A stretch of DNA of 64,000 nucleotides from an uncultured Bacteroides sp. Its GTDB lineage: Bacteria > Bacteroidota > Bacteroidia > Bacteroidales > Bacteroidaceae. Position numbers and translations under genes: made by a program. The stretch covers positions 124,001-188,000 of the forward strand of contig CAQOGY010000007.1 in the NCBI GenBank assembly GCA_948847595.1. Direction: 5' to 3'. Shown here one piece after another: positions 9,786-17,858 of the stretch; position 1 is the stretch's first letter, and every line of letters begins with the position of its first letter. The notes below the pieces were generated by a model. The model was not told the DNA's origin. It saw only the letters and a program-made list of their open reading frames with translations, and ran no database searches.

Positions 9786-9886
9786 AATCATTAATACTAA
9801 TTTAAGTGTATGCTACAAATTTGAATGAAGTAATTTTGATTGATTTAGGGGAGTTGGTATCCGCGAAGTACCGGCTCCCTTTTTTC
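9786..9886 (+). ncRNA. probable cis-antisense small RNA opposite the susC 5' leader (DonS-like)
   Basis: There is no plus-strand gene here, yet a plus-strand -7 box at 9772-9779 is followed about 100 bases later by a strong terminator that works only on the plus strand. A transcript between them would be fully complementary to the susC 5' untranslated region. Antisense RNAs in this position are known from ECF-sigma/anti-sigma-controlled polysaccharide loci of B. fragilis (DonS), where they repress the susC homologue. This locus has the same architecture. No RNA data are available here; the 5' end is estimated. Confidence 0.55.
9849..9885 (+). terminator. plus-strand-specific terminator between FecR and susC
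   Basis: Arms 9849-9859 and 9869-9879 form an 11-base stem with a 9-base loop, followed by six T. Two pairs are U-G on the plus-strand RNA but become A/C mismatches on the minus strand. It therefore serves rightward transcription, although both neighbouring genes run leftward. Confidence 0.75.
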
Positions 9887-9889
9887 TGC

Positions 9890-10894
9890 CTATCTGCCTC
9901 CTTTCTTGTTTTGAGGTGAATAAATTAAAAGCACGTTCTCGTCCTCTACTTTATAATCGATGCTTCCTATCGTTTTTGTTACAATATTCATGATATCTTT
10001 GATAGGAGCTTTATGTTTGAATTTGATCGTATATACATCCGTAGTGGCTAGATGTGGTGGAACGATGATATGTATATTATATATTCTTTCTATTGTAGTG
10101 AAAACGTCCTTGAGGGTCATTCCGGCAAAGTTTAATTCACCTTTGGTCCAACCGGAGTATAATGAAGCGTCAATGATTTTTTTATTGAATTCTCCGGTTG
10201 GATTGTCATATTCAAGTTGCTCATCGGGTGTCAGGGTAATGATGTCCTCATCGTTCGATTTCTGAACAACAATTGAGCCTGATTCAAGAGTGGCGATTGT
10301 TTTTTCATCTTCCGGATAGGCGTGTACGTTGAACTTGGTTCCTAAAACTTTAACTTTCAGATGGCTGGTCTTGACAATGAACGGATGTTGGCTATCTTTC
10401 TTTACATCGAAATTAGCTTCTCCCATCAGATATACGGAACGCATGTCATTGGCAAATTTCTGTGGATATATTAACAATGTCCCTGAATTGAGATGCGCTA
10501 TGGAACCGTCGGGCAAAGTGATTTGCCTCTGTTCTCCCTTAGGCACAAAGTATTCTACCAATTCTACAGGTTTTTCATCGGGTTGCATATATAAGTAAGC
10601 TATCCATATGGACAGCAGAGGGATGAGTAATGCTGCCGCTACTTGTCCCCATTTGCGCAACGTATAAGAAATGGCTGTTTTTTGTGAATGCGGCAGCTTC
10701 TTGCGGAAATCCTGATAAGAGCGTATGGTGCTTGCATCGGTTTTGAATTCCTGTTCTTCCCATACCTGCATCATTGCTTCTTCCTTCTCGTCCTGTCCTG
10801 CGGAGTCAATGATCCATCTCCACATCTTTTCCTTAAGTTCGGGACTGAACTTGTCGGAAATAAAATTTTTAATTATTTTATAGGTATTCGACAT
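9890..10894 (-). CDS. FecR family anti-sigma factor
   Basis: An inner-membrane anti-sigma factor of 334 residues that holds the adjacent ECF sigma factor and receives the signal from the STN domain of SusC. A cytoplasmic N-terminal part (to about residue 80) precedes one transmembrane helix (AAALLIPLLSIWIAYLYM). The periplasmic FecR domain follows (RQITLPDGSIAHLNSGTLLIYP) and then the small C-terminal DUF4974 STN-like domain (FAGMTLKDVFTTIERIYNIHI). I place the start at 10894 (MSNTYKI); an in-frame ATG at 10945 adds 17 residues that look untranslated. It starts 79 bases after the sigma gene stop. Confidence 0.93.
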   Translation of the reverse strand: MSNTYKIIKNFISDKFSPELKEKMWRWIIDSAGQDEKEEAMMQVWEEQEFKTDASTIRSYQDFRKKLPHSQKTAISYTLRKWGQVAAALLIPLLSIWIAYLYMQPDEKPVELVEYFVPKGEQRQITLPDGSIAHLNSGTLLIYPQKFANDMRSVYLMGEANFDVKKDSQHPFIVKTSHLKVKVLGTKFNVHAYPEDEKTIATLESGSIVVQKSNDEDIITLTPDEQLEYDNPTGEFNKKIIDASLYSGWTKGELNFAGMTLKDVFTTIERIYNIHIIVPPHLATTDVYTIKFKHKAPIKDIMNIVTKTIGSIDYKVEDENVLLIYSPQNKKGGR

Positions 10895-10973
10895 ATTAAT
10901 GTTTTTATGGTGATGGTTTCTTATATAAGATACGTAGCTGGTCAACTACGCACGGTCTGAATTCATATTTTTT

Positions 10974-11537
10974 TTAGAAAAATAGAATAAAGGCAATAAA
11001 TAGCACTTTCCGTATGTCTGTGAGGGCTTGTGAAAGATGGTTCTCGACAGTCCGTTTATTGATGCCTAACGCTTGGGCTATTTCGTCACTGCTCATTCCT
11101 GATTCCCGGCTCATCTTATATATTTTCTTCCGTTGCGGAGGCATTTTTTCCACAACCATTGCTACCAGTAGTTCGAGTTCCCTGAGTTGTATATTGTCGT
11201 CAGTTTCGTTGCTTTCCGGTGTGGAAACAATCTTCTCGGCTTGTTTTTGCTGGTAGTTTTTGAATAATAACGCACGTTCGATATGCCGGTATACCGCATT
11301 TTTGCAGACACGGAAAAGATAAGATTTGAAATTGTTGATTGTATTGAGGGATGAGCGGTTGCCCCACAGCATTAGAAATATATCCTGCGATATATCTTCC
11401 GCTTCTTCCGGTGATTGCAATAATCCGGTGATAAATCCTTTGACTTGTGGATAATAGTGCAGGAAGAAGGTTTCAAAAGCCTTCTCGTCTCCTTTACTGA
11501 TAGCCTCTAAAAGTTGTTTTTCATTAAAAGGTTGCAT
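10974..11537 (-). CDS. ECF RNA polymerase sigma factor
   Basis: A 187-residue sigma-70 family ECF factor. Region 2 (FETFFLHYYPQVKGFITGLL, SQDIFLMLWGNR, FKSYLFRVCKNAVYRHIE) binds the -10 element. Region 4 (MPPQRKKIYKMSRESGMSSDEIAQALGINKRTVENHLSQAL) carries the helix-turn-helix for the -35 element. It is the first gene of the sigma-FecR-SusC module and should drive susC onwards when FecR releases it. Its own transcription probably uses the housekeeping-type promoter at 11571-11578. Confidence 0.95.
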   Translation of the reverse strand: MQPFNEKQLLEAISKGDEKAFETFFLHYYPQVKGFITGLLQSPEEAEDISQDIFLMLWGNRSSLNTINNFKSYLFRVCKNAVYRHIERALLFKNYQQKQAEKIVSTPESNETDDNIQLRELELLVAMVVEKMPPQRKKIYKMSRESGMSSDEIAQALGINKRTVENHLSQALTDIRKVLFIAFILFF

Positions 11538-11570
11538 GCAGTTGAGGTTGGGTGAATACTATCAATCGTG

Positions 11571-11578
11571 CAAAAATA
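11571..11578 (-). promoter_or_regulatory. -7 box of the sigma factor gene
   Basis: TATTTTTG on the minus strand, 33 bases upstream of the sigma gene start, fits the primary-sigma TAnnTTTG consensus. The regulator is therefore probably expressed constitutively. Confidence 0.55.
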
Positions 11579-11722
11579 AGTAATTTTTATATCTATATCC
11601 GGCTATTAACAAAAAAACACTTTTTACAGTGAAATGAAAGTTCCGACGTGTATAGGAGTGAAGTGCTCCAAAAAGTACTCCCTATGTGAATAAATTGGAT
11701 GGACTTGATTTTTATAGAAAGG

Positions 11723-11759
11723 AAAAGCCGCAGAAAATCAACGATTACCTGCGGCTTTT
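11723..11759 (-). terminator. terminator of tRNA-Trp
   Basis: Eleven-base arms (AAAAGCCGCAG/CTGCGGCTTTT) enclose 15 bases just downstream of the tRNA on the minus strand, with the T-run built into the stem end. It can act in both directions. Confidence 0.7.
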
Positions 11760-11765
11760 ATTTTG

Positions 11766-11838
11766 CACGGGAGGAGAGGCTCGAACTCCCGACACCCGGT
11801 TTTGGAGACCGGTGCTCTACCAACTGAGCTACTCCCGT
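11766..11838 (-). tRNA. trnW: tRNA-Trp (anticodon CCA)
   Basis: The 73-base minus-strand sequence folds as a cloverleaf. The acceptor stem is ACGGGAG/CTCCCGT, the D-loop contains AGCTCAGTTGGTAGAGC, the anticodon loop CTCCAAA gives CCA (Trp), and the T-loop is GTTCGAGCC. The 3' CCA is not encoded. It stands alone between its own promoter and terminator. Confidence 0.95.
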
Positions 11839-11849
11839 GTTTGCGGCTG

Positions 11850-11880
11850 CAAAGGTAGTATAAACTTTTGAACTACCAAA
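11850..11880 (-). promoter_or_regulatory. tRNA-Trp promoter
   Basis: The minus strand carries TTTG (11880-11877), a 19-base spacer and TACCTTTG (11857-11850), ending 11 bases before the tRNA. This is a textbook Bacteroidales primary promoter and the clearest one in the window. Confidence 0.8.
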
Positions 11881-11903
11881 AAAACGGGTAAATAACTTTT
11901 GAA

Positions 11904-12257
11904 TTATTTTAATTTCTCCCACTCATCGGGTTTAAAACCGACCAGGACAAAGCTGTCCGTCACTACCAATGGGCGTTTCACCAATTTACCGTTCGTAGCC
12001 AATAGTGCTATTTGTTCTTCTTCACTCATGCCTGGCAGCTTCTCGCTCAGTTTCAGCTCTTTATAAACTAATCCGCTAGTGTTGAAGAATTTCTTTATAG
12101 GCAGACCGCTGCGGGGAATCCATGCTTTTAGCTCTTCCACCGTAGGATTTTCTTCTACAATTAACCGATTTGTATACTCAATGTTGTTTTCTGTTAACCA
12201 CTTCCTGGCTTTCTGGCAGGTACTGCATGCCGGGTACTGCAAAAATAAAGGTGTCAT
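11904..12257 (-). CDS. ArsC/Spx/MgsR family thioredoxin-fold protein
   Basis: A 117-residue protein of the arsenate reductase (ArsC)/Spx family. The N-terminal CSTC at residues 9-12 is a CxxC redox pair in place of the single catalytic cysteine of classical ArsC. The conserved KARKWL helix, the insert IVEENPTVEEL, the NTSG-x-Y motif and the KRPLV turn are all present. Members serve as arsenate reductases, glutaredoxin-like reductases or, in Firmicutes, RNA polymerase-binding regulators; sequence alone does not decide here. No arsenic genes lie nearby. It starts 44 bases after the glycosylase stop and may share its transcript. Confidence 0.85.
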   Translation of the reverse strand: MTPLFLQYPACSTCQKARKWLTENNIEYTNRLIVEENPTVEELKAWIPRSGLPIKKFFNTSGLVYKELKLSEKLPGMSEEEQIALLATNGKLVKRPLVVTDSFVLVGFKPDEWEKLK

Positions 12258-12301
12258 ACTCTTTTTTTCTAATTTATTGTTTAATACTTGTCACTTTATA
12301 C

Positions 12302-12880
12302 TTATGATAGTAGCTGCAAATCCTGATACATAATCCGGTAAGCAGCCGCTTTCTTGTCCAATGCCAACGGGTAGGCCCGCGAGGAAGAAGGCATACGGTA
12401 TAATCTCATAGCCCGTCCTTCAAAGACAAACTCTGCATAATCACCGACTTTCGGTTCTTCCACGTCAAACTGTTGCCGAAGCGTATCCGTAGCTTTCTGC
12501 CCTGTGGTGACGATTGCTTTGCATTCGGGAAGCCGGCGAAGCAATGCCGCCACGTCAGTAGCTTCCACTACTTCGAGAAACTTGTCCGAAGCATTGTCCT
12601 GCAATCTGCGGATGGAAGAAGCCGTATCGAACAGCGCAATCCCTTTTTCGTTCAGAAAGTCTATGATTCGTTCGCGAACGAACGCTTTTCGTGTCTTGTC
12701 CAGAAAATAATCTTTATCATTGAAGAATAAAACGCCGAAAATGCGCCACATGTCATTGTTCAGGTTCGGATAATAAAAATCCATTGACCATCGTTTTTTC
12801 TGTGGCGGAAAACTCCCCAGCATAAGCAGTTTTGTTTTCGCGGGGAGAAACGGTTCTAACGGATGTTTTTCGATTTCCAT
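12302..12880 (-). CDS. uracil-DNA glycosylase superfamily protein
   Basis: A 192-residue protein of the uracil/mismatch-specific DNA glycosylase superfamily. The N-terminal LLMLGSFPPQKKRWSMDFYYPNLNNDMWRIFG corresponds to motif 1 (G-x-x-P) with the following substrate-pocket segment. The C-terminal MPSSSRAYPLALDKKAAAYR resembles the DNA-intercalation loop. It probably excises uracil or mispaired bases, but its exact specificity is unassigned. A minus-strand -7 box (12905-12912) precedes it, divergent from the second susC. Confidence 0.75.
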   Translation of the reverse strand: MEIEKHPLEPFLPAKTKLLMLGSFPPQKKRWSMDFYYPNLNNDMWRIFGVLFFNDKDYFLDKTRKAFVRERIIDFLNEKGIALFDTASSIRRLQDNASDKFLEVVEATDVAALLRRLPECKAIVTTGQKATDTLRQQFDVEEPKVGDYAEFVFEGRAMRLYRMPSSSRAYPLALDKKAAAYRIMYQDLQLLS

Positions 12881-12904
12881 TTTTATGCGTTATTTAATTT
12901 CTTG

Positions 12905-12912
12905 CAAAAATA
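12905..12912 (-). promoter_or_regulatory. -7 box for the DNA glycosylase gene
   Basis: TATTTTTG on the minus strand lies 24 bases before the start codon. Confidence 0.5.
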
Positions 12913-12973
12913 ATGATTCTATTTATTTCCCTCAAAATCAATGCGGAAAAATGCTATATTTAAAATAATTAGT

Positions 12974-12981
12974 TATTTTTG
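12974..12981 (+). promoter_or_regulatory. -7 box for the second susC
   Basis: TATTTTTG ends 7 bases before the ATG at 12989. The transcript would start almost at the start codon, or translation would begin further in, for instance at the TTG at 13016, which is followed by a good signal peptide (RVRVVVSCC). Confidence 0.5.
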
Positions 12982-12988
12982 CAGCATA

Positions 12989-15900
12989 ATGAATGCATGG
13001 TCTAACGTAATATCATTGAGAGTAAGAGTAGTTGTTAGTTGCTGTTTAATAAGCCTGTTCTTTTTCCTGAGTGAAAAATGTTATGCTTCAGAGCAACAAG
13101 TGTTAAAACAAACAGTAGAAACCCCTGCTGATAAAACGACAGTAAGGGGGCGTGTTGTCGATACCAAAGGTGAACCGCTTATCGGTGCAACTGTACGTGA
13201 GAAAGGCGGAGCCAACGGAACTGTGACCGATGTTGACGGAAATTTCTTCTTGTCCGTGCCGGACAGCGCTGTTTTACAAATATCCTTTATTGGCTATGAG
13301 ACAACAGAAGTCAAGGTGGCAGGCAGAATCATGCTTGAAATCACCCTTCAGGAGAGTGCCATAGAGCTTGACCATGTCATTGTGACCGCCTTGGGACTTG
13401 AAAAGGATGAGGCTACACTGGCTTATTCCGCCCAGAAAATAAAAGGAGAAGAACTCAGCCGCGTAAAAGAAATAAATATGATTACCGCCCTTGCCGGAAA
13501 AGCTGCCGGGGTGCAAGTCAATAAGAACTCATCCGGTATGGGTGGCTCGGCAAAAATCAGTCTTCGTGGTATCCGTTCGGCTTTCGGAGATAACCAGCCG
13601 CTGTATGTAATAGACGGAGTACCGATGTCCAATACTTCTTCGGAACAATCTTATTCGGCTATCGGCGGAACAGCCAATGCCGGAAACAGGGATGGGGGAG
13701 ACGGCATCTCGAACCTGAACCCGGAAGATGTGGAAAGTATCAGTATACTGAAGGGTGCTCCCGCCGCTGCTCTATACGGAAGTATGGCAGCCAATGGCGT
13801 AATTCTTATTACTACCAAGAAAGGAAATTCTACCGGACAGAGAAATATTCATTTTTCCACCGGATTAACTTTTGATAAAGCGTTCAGCTTGCCTGAAATG
13901 CAAAATCATTATGGAGTAAGTGACGCGGTAGACAGTTGGGGGGAGAAGGGGTACTTGCCGACGAATAATACTCTGAAAGATTTCTTCCGTACGGGACTGA
14001 CATCCATCACTTCCGTATCCGTAAGCTACGGAAATGAAAGCCTGCAAACTTACTTCTCTTATGCCAATACAACCGGAAAAGGGATTATTGACAAGAATAA
14101 ACTGAGAAAACACAATATCAATTTGCGTGAAACGGCTACCATGTTCAACAAACGTCTGAAACTGGACGGTAACGTTAATGTCATGAAGCAAACAGTGGAG
14201 AACAAGCCTGTTTCAGGTGGTTTCTATATGAATCCGTTGGTAGGACTTTACCGCTTTCCCCGGGGAGAGGATTTATCTTATTATAAAGATAACTTTGAAA
14301 CCTATGATGCCGAAAGAAAACTGGGCGTACAAAACTGGCATACGTTTACCGAGGACTTCGAGCAGAATCCCTATTGGATTGTGAACCGCATACAAAGTAA
14401 GGAAACACGTACGCGCGTTATCCTTGCACTCTCGGCAAGTTTCAAGGTGAATAACTGGTTGACGATTCAGGCTCGTGGCAATATGGATTATTGGAGCGAT
14501 AAGTTACGTCAGCAATTCTATGCTTCCACTGCTACCGCTTTGTGCGGAGCAAACGGGCGGTATATTGAAATGGATTATCAGGAGACGCAGATGTATGGTG
14601 ACATCATGGCTATGTTCAAGAAAACCTGGGGCGATTTTACGCTGGATGCGGCTATCGGCGGCAGTATCAATGATAGAGTTACAAACTCTACCCGCTACGA
14701 CTCGAAGAATGCTTCTTTGCATTTTGCCAATGTGTTTAATATCGCCAATATTGTGATGAATAGTTCTGCCAGTATCGACCAGAAAATAGATGCGCATCGT
14801 CAGTTGCAATCACTCTTTGGTACGGCGCAGATTGGCTATAAGGAAAAAATATTCCTTGACTTGACAGCCCGCAATGACTGGGCGTCCACCCTCTCTCATA
14901 CAACGCATGAAAAATCGGGCTTTGCTTACCCTTCTGCCGGTATTTCCATATTGCTCGATAAATGGGTGAAGATGCCCGAATGGGTTTCTTTTGCAAAGCT
15001 GCGTGGTGCTTACAGTAAGGTAGGTAACGATATTCCACCGCATATAACCAATCCCTCTTCACATATCAATGCCGGCGGAGAGATGCAGGCGAATGATGCG
15101 GCTCCTTTTAGAGAAATGGAACCGGAAATGACTCATGCCATCGAATTTGGAACGGAATGGCGATTTTTTCAGCATCGCTTGGGAGTTAACCTGACTTATT
15201 ATCGTACCAATACTTATAATCAGTTTTTCAAACTTCCCGCACTTGCAGGAGATGTATTTGCTTTCCGATATGTAAATGCCGGAAATATTCAGAACCGAGG
15301 ATGGGAAGTGATACTGAACGCGACTCCGGTATTGAACTCTGATTTTAGTTGGAAAACCTCTCTGAACTTCTCTTCCAACAAGAATAAAATTGTGAAATTG
15401 CATGATGATCTGAAAGAGATGGTGTATGGGCCTACTAGTTTCTCTTCCAGCTATGCAATGAAACTTATAAAAGGCGGTTCTATCGGCGATATTTATGGTA
15501 AAGCCTTTGTGCGTGACGACAAAGGAAATATTGTCTACGAAACAGAAGGCGATAATAAAGGACTTCCGTCAGTGGAAGGAGACGGAAATACGATAAAAGT
15601 AGGAAATGCCAATCCTGTCTTTATGATGGGATGGAACCATACCTTCTCTTACAAAGGTTTCAGCCTTTACTTCTTGCTTGACTGGCGTTATGGCGGTGAA
15701 GTGCTGTCGCAGACACAAGCGGAAATGGATCTTTACGGAGTTTCGGAGGTAACAGCAGATGCACGGGATAGGGGATATGTCATACTCGAAGGGCAGAAGA
15801 TAAACAATGTAAAAGGATTCTACAAGACAGTGGGCGGACGTGCCGGAGTGACGGAGTACTATATGTATGATGCCACCAACCTGCGATTGCGCGAGGTGTC

Positions 15901-16117
15901 GTTAAGCTATAATCTCCCCAAGCAATGGTTGCAGAAAACGAAAGTTCTGAAAGATGTGCAGCTTGCGTTTGTAGCCCGCAATCTTTGTTTCTTGTATAAG
16001 AAAGCTCCTTTTGACCCTGATTTAGTACTTTCTACAGGAAATGACAACCAGGGTATCGAAGTATTCGGAATGCCCACTACCCGGAGTTTGGGCTTCTCGG
16101 TGAAATGTGAATTTTAA
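12989..16117 (+). CDS. SusC/RagA TonB-dependent transporter (second pair)
   Basis: An outer membrane transporter of about 1042 residues. A signal peptide ends at EKCYA. It is followed by a carboxypeptidase-regulatory-like domain (TTVRGRVVDTKGEPLIGATV...), a TonB box region (LDHVIVTALG), the plug with the SusC signature (DVESISILKGAPAAALYGSMAANGVILITTKKG) and a barrel ending in FSVKCEF. There is no STN domain and no adjacent sigma or hybrid regulator, so control is unlike the first locus. No glycosidase is linked, so the substrate cannot be guessed; pairs of this kind import peptides, nucleosides or oligosaccharides. The start at 12989 is chosen because an upstream ATG at 12941 overlaps the promoter. 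Confidence 0.92.
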   Translation: MNAWSNVISLRVRVVVSCCLISLFFFLSEKCYASEQQVLKQTVETPADKTTVRGRVVDTKGEPLIGATVREKGGANGTVTDVDGNFFLSVPDSAVLQISFIGYETTEVKVAGRIMLEITLQESAIELDHVIVTALGLEKDEATLAYSAQKIKGEELSRVKEINMITALAGKAAGVQVNKNSSGMGGSAKISLRGIRSAFGDNQPLYVIDGVPMSNTSSEQSYSAIGGTANAGNRDGGDGISNLNPEDVESISILKGAPAAALYGSMAANGVILITTKKGNSTGQRNIHFSTGLTFDKAFSLPEMQNHYGVSDAVDSWGEKGYLPTNNTLKDFFRTGLTSITSVSVSYGNESLQTYFSYANTTGKGIIDKNKLRKHNINLRETATMFNKRLKLDGNVNVMKQTVENKPVSGGFYMNPLVGLYRFPRGEDLSYYKDNFETYDAERKLGVQNWHTFTEDFEQNPYWIVNRIQSKETRTRVILALSASFKVNNWLTIQARGNMDYWSDKLRQQFYASTATALCGANGRYIEMDYQETQMYGDIMAMFKKTWGDFTLDAAIGGSINDRVTNSTRYDSKNASLHFANVFNIANIVMNSSASIDQKIDAHRQLQSLFGTAQIGYKEKIFLDLTARNDWASTLSHTTHEKSGFAYPSAGISILLDKWVKMPEWVSFAKLRGAYSKVGNDIPPHITNPSSHINAGGEMQANDAAPFREMEPEMTHAIEFGTEWRFFQHRLGVNLTYYRTNTYNQFFKLPALAGDVFAFRYVNAGNIQNRGWEVILNATPVLNSDFSWKTSLNFSSNKNKIVKLHDDLKEMVYGPTSFSSSYAMKLIKGGSIGDIYGKAFVRDDKGNIVYETEGDNKGLPSVEGDGNTIKVGNANPVFMMGWNHTFSYKGFSLYFLLDWRYGGEVLSQTQAEMDLYGVSEVTADARDRGYVILEGQKINNVKGFYKTVGGRAGVTEYYMYDATNLRLREVSLSYNLPKQWLQKTKVLKDVQLAFVARNLCFLYKKAPFDPDLVLSTGNDNQGIEVFGMPTTRSLGFSVKCEF

Positions 16118-16132
16118 AAGTAGGAGAGAGGA

Positions 16133-17728
16133 ATGAAGAAGAAATATATACATCTATATCTGATAGGTTTACTACTGCTTTCCGTCGCATGTACCGGAAA
16201 CTTCCGTGACTATAATACCGACTTGTCCGGCATCACGGACGACGACCTGATTATTGATGACAACGGCTATGGAATCCGCATAGGGATTATCCAACAAGGC
16301 ATTTACTTTAATTACGACTTCGGAAAAGGAAAGAACTGGCCTTTCCAGTTGATACAGAATCTGAATGCGGATATGTTCAGCGGATATATGCATGATGCCA
16401 AACCACTGAACGGCGGTTCGCACAACTCTGACTATAATATGCAGGACGGTTGGAACAGTGCCATGTGGACACATATGTATTCGTATATCTTTCCTCAAAT
16501 ATACCAATCGGAGAATGCCACCCGTAACATGCAACCGGCTCTGTTCGCTATCACCAAAATACTAAAGGTAGAAGCCATGCATCGGGTAACGGATTATTAC
16601 GGCCCTATCATTTACAAAAACTTCGCCAACGCAGCCGAACATTATCGTCCCGACACCCAAAAGGATGTCTATTATGAATTCTTCAACGAACTCGACTCTG
16701 CCGTGGTCGCCCTTACCGGCTATATAGAGGAAAATCCAGATGCCAACGGCTTCGCCCGTTTCGATATATTGCTGGATGGCAAATATTCCTCCTGGATGAA
16801 GTTCGCCAATTCCCTACGTCTGCGCCTTGCCATGCGCCTTGCATCTGTTGCTTCCGACAAGGCACAGACTGAAATTGCGAAAATAAAGGAAAACGACTAC
16901 GGTTTCTTTGAAATGGCAGCTGAGGGAGCGTCAGTCTCCACCCAATCGGGATATACCAACCCGTTGGGAGAACTCAACCTCGTTTGGAAAGAAACCTATA
17001 TGAGTGCCCCTATGGAATCCATCCTTACCGGCTATAATGACCCTCGTCTTAAAGCCTACTTCGCACCTTGTACGGACGCAGAACTCAATAAAGGATATCG
17101 TGGCATCCGTCAGGGAACCTGCTTTGCCCACAATCATTATGCCGGACTGTCAAAACTCTCTGTCACCCAATCTACCAATGCCCCTCTGATGACCGCTTCG
17201 GAAATCTGGTTCCTGCGTGCTGAAGCCGCATTACGTGGATGGACAGACGAAGATGAAGAAATCTGCTATCGGAACGGAGTGATTACCTCTTTCCAACAAT
17301 GGGGAGTCTATGGTGTAGAAGACTACCTGCAAAGCGAACTGACCGCTTCGGACTTTATCGACACCTACGACGAAGAAAACAACATCGAAGCCCGCTGCAA
17401 AGTCTCACCCAAATGGAACCGGCAGGACGATAAGGAAACGAAACTCGAAAAGATAATCACTCAAAAATGGATTGCCATGTTTCCCGAAGGCTGTGAAGCC
17501 TGGGCTGAACAAAGGCGGACAGGCTATCCCCGCTTGTTCCCCGTACGCTTCAATCACAGCAAAAACGGATGCATAGATACGGAAATCATGGTACGCCGTC
17601 TCAACTTCCCCGGCACCCTGCAAACGGAAGACCCGGAACAATATCTTGCCCTCGTTGAAGCTCTGAACGGAGAAGACCACGGCGGCACACGTCTTTGGTG
17701 GGATACAGGAAATAATAACCTGGAATAA
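16133..17728 (+). CDS. SusD/RagB-like outer membrane lipoprotein (SusD-like_2 type)
   Basis: A 531-residue lipoprotein with signal peptide and lipobox SVAC at residues 17-20. It is the binding partner of the SusC ending 15 bases upstream. The helical scaffold (KILKVEAMHRVTDYYGPIIY), the solvent-exposed pocket region and the C-terminal helix (EIWFLRAEAALRGW, QKWIAMFPEGCEAWAEQRRTGYP) match the SusD-like_2 branch rather than classical SusD. Eight bases after its stop begins a fragment that resembles the end of a nucleobase permease, so the 3' border of this locus is probably a recombination junction. Confidence 0.92.
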   Translation: MKKKYIHLYLIGLLLLSVACTGNFRDYNTDLSGITDDDLIIDDNGYGIRIGIIQQGIYFNYDFGKGKNWPFQLIQNLNADMFSGYMHDAKPLNGGSHNSDYNMQDGWNSAMWTHMYSYIFPQIYQSENATRNMQPALFAITKILKVEAMHRVTDYYGPIIYKNFANAAEHYRPDTQKDVYYEFFNELDSAVVALTGYIEENPDANGFARFDILLDGKYSSWMKFANSLRLRLAMRLASVASDKAQTEIAKIKENDYGFFEMAAEGASVSTQSGYTNPLGELNLVWKETYMSAPMESILTGYNDPRLKAYFAPCTDAELNKGYRGIRQGTCFAHNHYAGLSKLSVTQSTNAPLMTASEIWFLRAEAALRGWTDEDEEICYRNGVITSFQQWGVYGVEDYLQSELTASDFIDTYDEENNIEARCKVSPKWNRQDDKETKLEKIITQKWIAMFPEGCEAWAEQRRTGYPRLFPVRFNHSKNGCIDTEIMVRRLNFPGTLQTEDPEQYLALVEALNGEDHGGTRLWWDTGNNNLE

Positions 17729-17735
17729 AAAATCT

Positions 17736-17858
17736 ATGGAAGTATTACAACAAGCCCCCAGAGCGATTCGAAGCATATTCTCTTCGGGAATCACCACCGG
17801 CGGGCTAACTGCAATTATAGCAAATATAGTAATACGTGTAAAAAAAGAAAAGGATTAG
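17736..17858 (+). pseudogene. C-terminal remnant of an NCS2 (uracil/xanthine) permease
   Basis: A 40-codon frame encodes EVLQQAPRAIRSIFSSGITT, then GGLTAIIANIVIR and a lysine-rich tail. This pattern (Leu-Pro-Lys/Arg amphipathic helix, SGI-x-x-G-x-x-x-A hydrophobic helix, Asn, basic end) is how nucleobase:cation symporter-2 proteins finish. No upstream permease sequence is present: the frame abuts the SusD stop. Its stop overlaps the convergent stop of the KamA-like gene by two bases. Most likely it is the stub of a permease whose body was lost when the SusC/SusD pair arrived or a deletion occurred; a small membrane peptide is the alternative. Confidence 0.5.

Noticed and set aside
11686..11871. 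Plus-strand frame crossing tRNA-Trp
   Set aside because: It overlaps the tRNA, its promoter and its terminator; the protein reading is an artefact.
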